From Actinomycetota bacterium (GTDB taxonomy: Bacteria; Actinomycetota; Humimicrobiia; Humimicrobiales; Humimicrobiaceae): a stretch of 6,646 nucleotides of DNA. Shown here one piece after another: positions 6,082-6,646 of the stretch. The notes beneath the pieces were generated by a model, which did no database searches, had not been told where the DNA came from, and was given only the letters and a program-made list of their open reading frames with translations. Where the stretch lies: NCBI GenBank assembly GCA_016927635.1, contig JAFGMJ010000011.1, forward strand, positions 1-6,646, in the 5' to 3' direction. A program made the translations under genes and the position numbers. The number at the start of each line of letters is the position of its first letter. Positions within the stretch are counted from its first letter, which is position 1.

Positions 6082-6282
6082 TTAAGGAATCAGCCTTTCA
6101 ATATTTCCATATCTTTTTGCCAGCCTGTATTTGAGGCTGGGCTTGACGACACAGAAAAATAAACTTGTCGACAGCATATAATTATAAACTACAGCAGGCA
6201 ATACATTTATAGATTTGGATGGCAACAACCTTTTCTTGTAAGCTACCGCTGATCTGCAGTCAGTGACAATAACTGTTATGAT
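6082..6282 (-). other. Open frame of doubtful status, possible small gene or gene remnant
   Basis: On the minus strand, 66 codons stay open between a TAA at 6283-6285 and a TAA at 6082-6084. The only ATG gives 31 residues (start 6177) and lacks a ribosome binding site. TTG codons at 6225-6228 are alternative starts. The predicted product is very basic, ending KYRLAKRYGNIERLIP, with a hydrophobic middle (LSTSLFFCVV). I recognise no family. The frame is long enough to notice but could be open by chance. It may be the tail of a decayed gene, since it lies where only a terminator would be expected between two convergent genes. The 6120-6140 inverted repeat lies within it. Confidence 0.2.
6120..6140. 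repeat. Perfect 7-bp inverted repeat between convergent genes
   Basis: CCAGCCT (6120-6126) and AGGCTGG (6134-6140) are exact reverse complements around the 7-base loop GTATTTG. The position, 50 bases after the potC stop and in the gap between convergent genes, suits transcript ending or RNA 3'-end protection. No T-run follows it on the plus strand, and on the minus strand the following bases are CAAAAAG, so it is not a textbook intrinsic terminator. Its function is inferred from place only. Confidence 0.5.
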
Positions 6283-6309
6283 TTATTATTCCTTTAAAAA
6301 TATGATTCA

Positions 6310-6646
6310 TTATAATAGGGCGCAGCAGCTCTCAATAAATTCAAAATCGATATTATTCTCTTTAGCGTAAATAATTGTTTTTTCAGAAGGAAATGCTATT
6401 GAGTCAATACCTGTCTTTATCAGGCAAGCCTCAAGCATATGGCCGGTTTTGCCGCCGGGTTTTGCGCATCCCAGTGAAATCTTTAAATCAGGAAAGGCTT
6501 TTTTTGCATATTCTGCAAGAGCTAAAATCCTTGCCGCATTATCTTCATTTCTTTTTAATTCGTTTGCTTTGCGCAAATCAATGTCCTGTTTGTTTTTAAA
6601 ATATCTTTTTGACCCGGTTGATTTATTGCTGCTGGCATCTGCAAGA
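6310..6646 (-). CDS. Radical SAM protein, COG1856/LipS2-like, C-terminal part only
   Basis: The frame is open to the right-hand window edge, so only about 111 C-terminal residues are seen; the TTG at 6576 is an internal codon, not the start. The radical SAM CxxxCxxC cluster site is outside the window. Visible features are the strand-like segment ISLGCAKPGGKTGHMLEACL, then TGIDSIAFPS with the usual aliphatic-x-x-P-S turn, and a C-terminal ESCCALL. These recall the end of the biotin-synthase-related radical SAM group COG1856, which includes archaeal LipS2, one of two proteins that together insert sulfur into octanoyl groups to make lipoate. The motif match is from memory, so the subfamily is tentative. 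A Ser/Lys/Asn-rich stretch (near 6577-6646) precedes the conserved part and looks like an insertion. The gene is convergent with potC. Confidence 0.6.
   Translation of the reverse strand, partial: LADASSNKSTGSKRYFKNKQDIDLRKANELKRNEDNAARILALAEYAKKAFPDLKISLGCAKPGGKTGHMLEACLIKTGIDSIAFPSEKTIIYAKENNIDFEFIESCCALL

Noticed and set aside
6251..6265. Near-palindrome around CTGCAG in the convergent gap
   Set aside because: The symmetric core is short with mismatches, and nothing nearby suggests an operator or recombination site.
6375..6599. Plus-strand open frame opposite the radical SAM gene
   Set aside because: The minus-strand translation shows conserved features and continues to the window edge; the plus-strand frame shows none.
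1..6646. Defence island, CRISPR array, mobile element or biosynthetic cluster
   Set aside because: No direct repeats with spacers, transposase, integrase, toxin-antitoxin or synthase motifs are visible. The genes are common housekeeping and transport types.

Overview
This 6.6-kb window reads as ordinary bacterial chromosome, moderately AT-rich, with tightly packed genes, the standard genetic code and frequent ATA, AGA and AAA codons. The gene set (RCKP-type rubredoxin-like mini-protein, DUF1844 protein, M3 peptidase, split transketolase, a COG1856-like radical SAM protein) suits an uncultured anaerobic bacterium, for example a deep-branching Actinobacteriota or Firmicutes-like lineage. The sequence alone does not fix the phylum, and no ribosomal or other marker gene is present. 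I see no CRISPR array, tRNA, rRNA, insertion sequence, phage gene or attachment site.

Layout. (1) 30-416, plus strand: a small VOC/glyoxalase-fold protein. (2) 471-4154, minus strand: a five-gene co-directional run, read from right to left as transketolase C-terminal subunit, M3 oligoendopeptidase, adenine phosphoribosyltransferase (apt), a DUF1844 protein, and a 34-residue rubredoxin-like zinc/iron ribbon that is easily missed because of its size. The first three genes are coupled or nearly so and are probably one transcript from a promoter near 4223-4250. (3) 4155-4283: a divergent intergenic region that must hold promoters for both sides. (4) 4284-6070, plus strand: two ABC permeases of the spermidine/putrescine PotB and PotC type, separated by an unusual 104-bp gap. 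(5) 6071-6309: a convergent intergenic region with a perfect 7-bp inverted repeat and an open frame of doubtful status. (6) 6310-6646, minus strand: the C-terminal end of a radical SAM protein resembling the COG1856/LipS2 group, cut by the window edge.

How the genes work together. The permease pair would form the membrane channel of a polyamine-type importer, but neither the ATPase (PotA) nor the binding protein (PotD) is in the window. Likewise the transketolase gene encodes only the pyrimidine-binding and C-terminal half, and its thiamine-diphosphate-binding partner is not adjacent. The minus-strand run is otherwise a mixture of housekeeping functions (peptide turnover, purine salvage) without an obvious single pathway. 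I found no convincing new multi-gene system. The most useful observations are the overlooked rubredoxin-like gene with a shortened Cys knuckle, the two incomplete complexes, the TTG start of apt, and the unexplained open frame with hairpin between the convergent genes.
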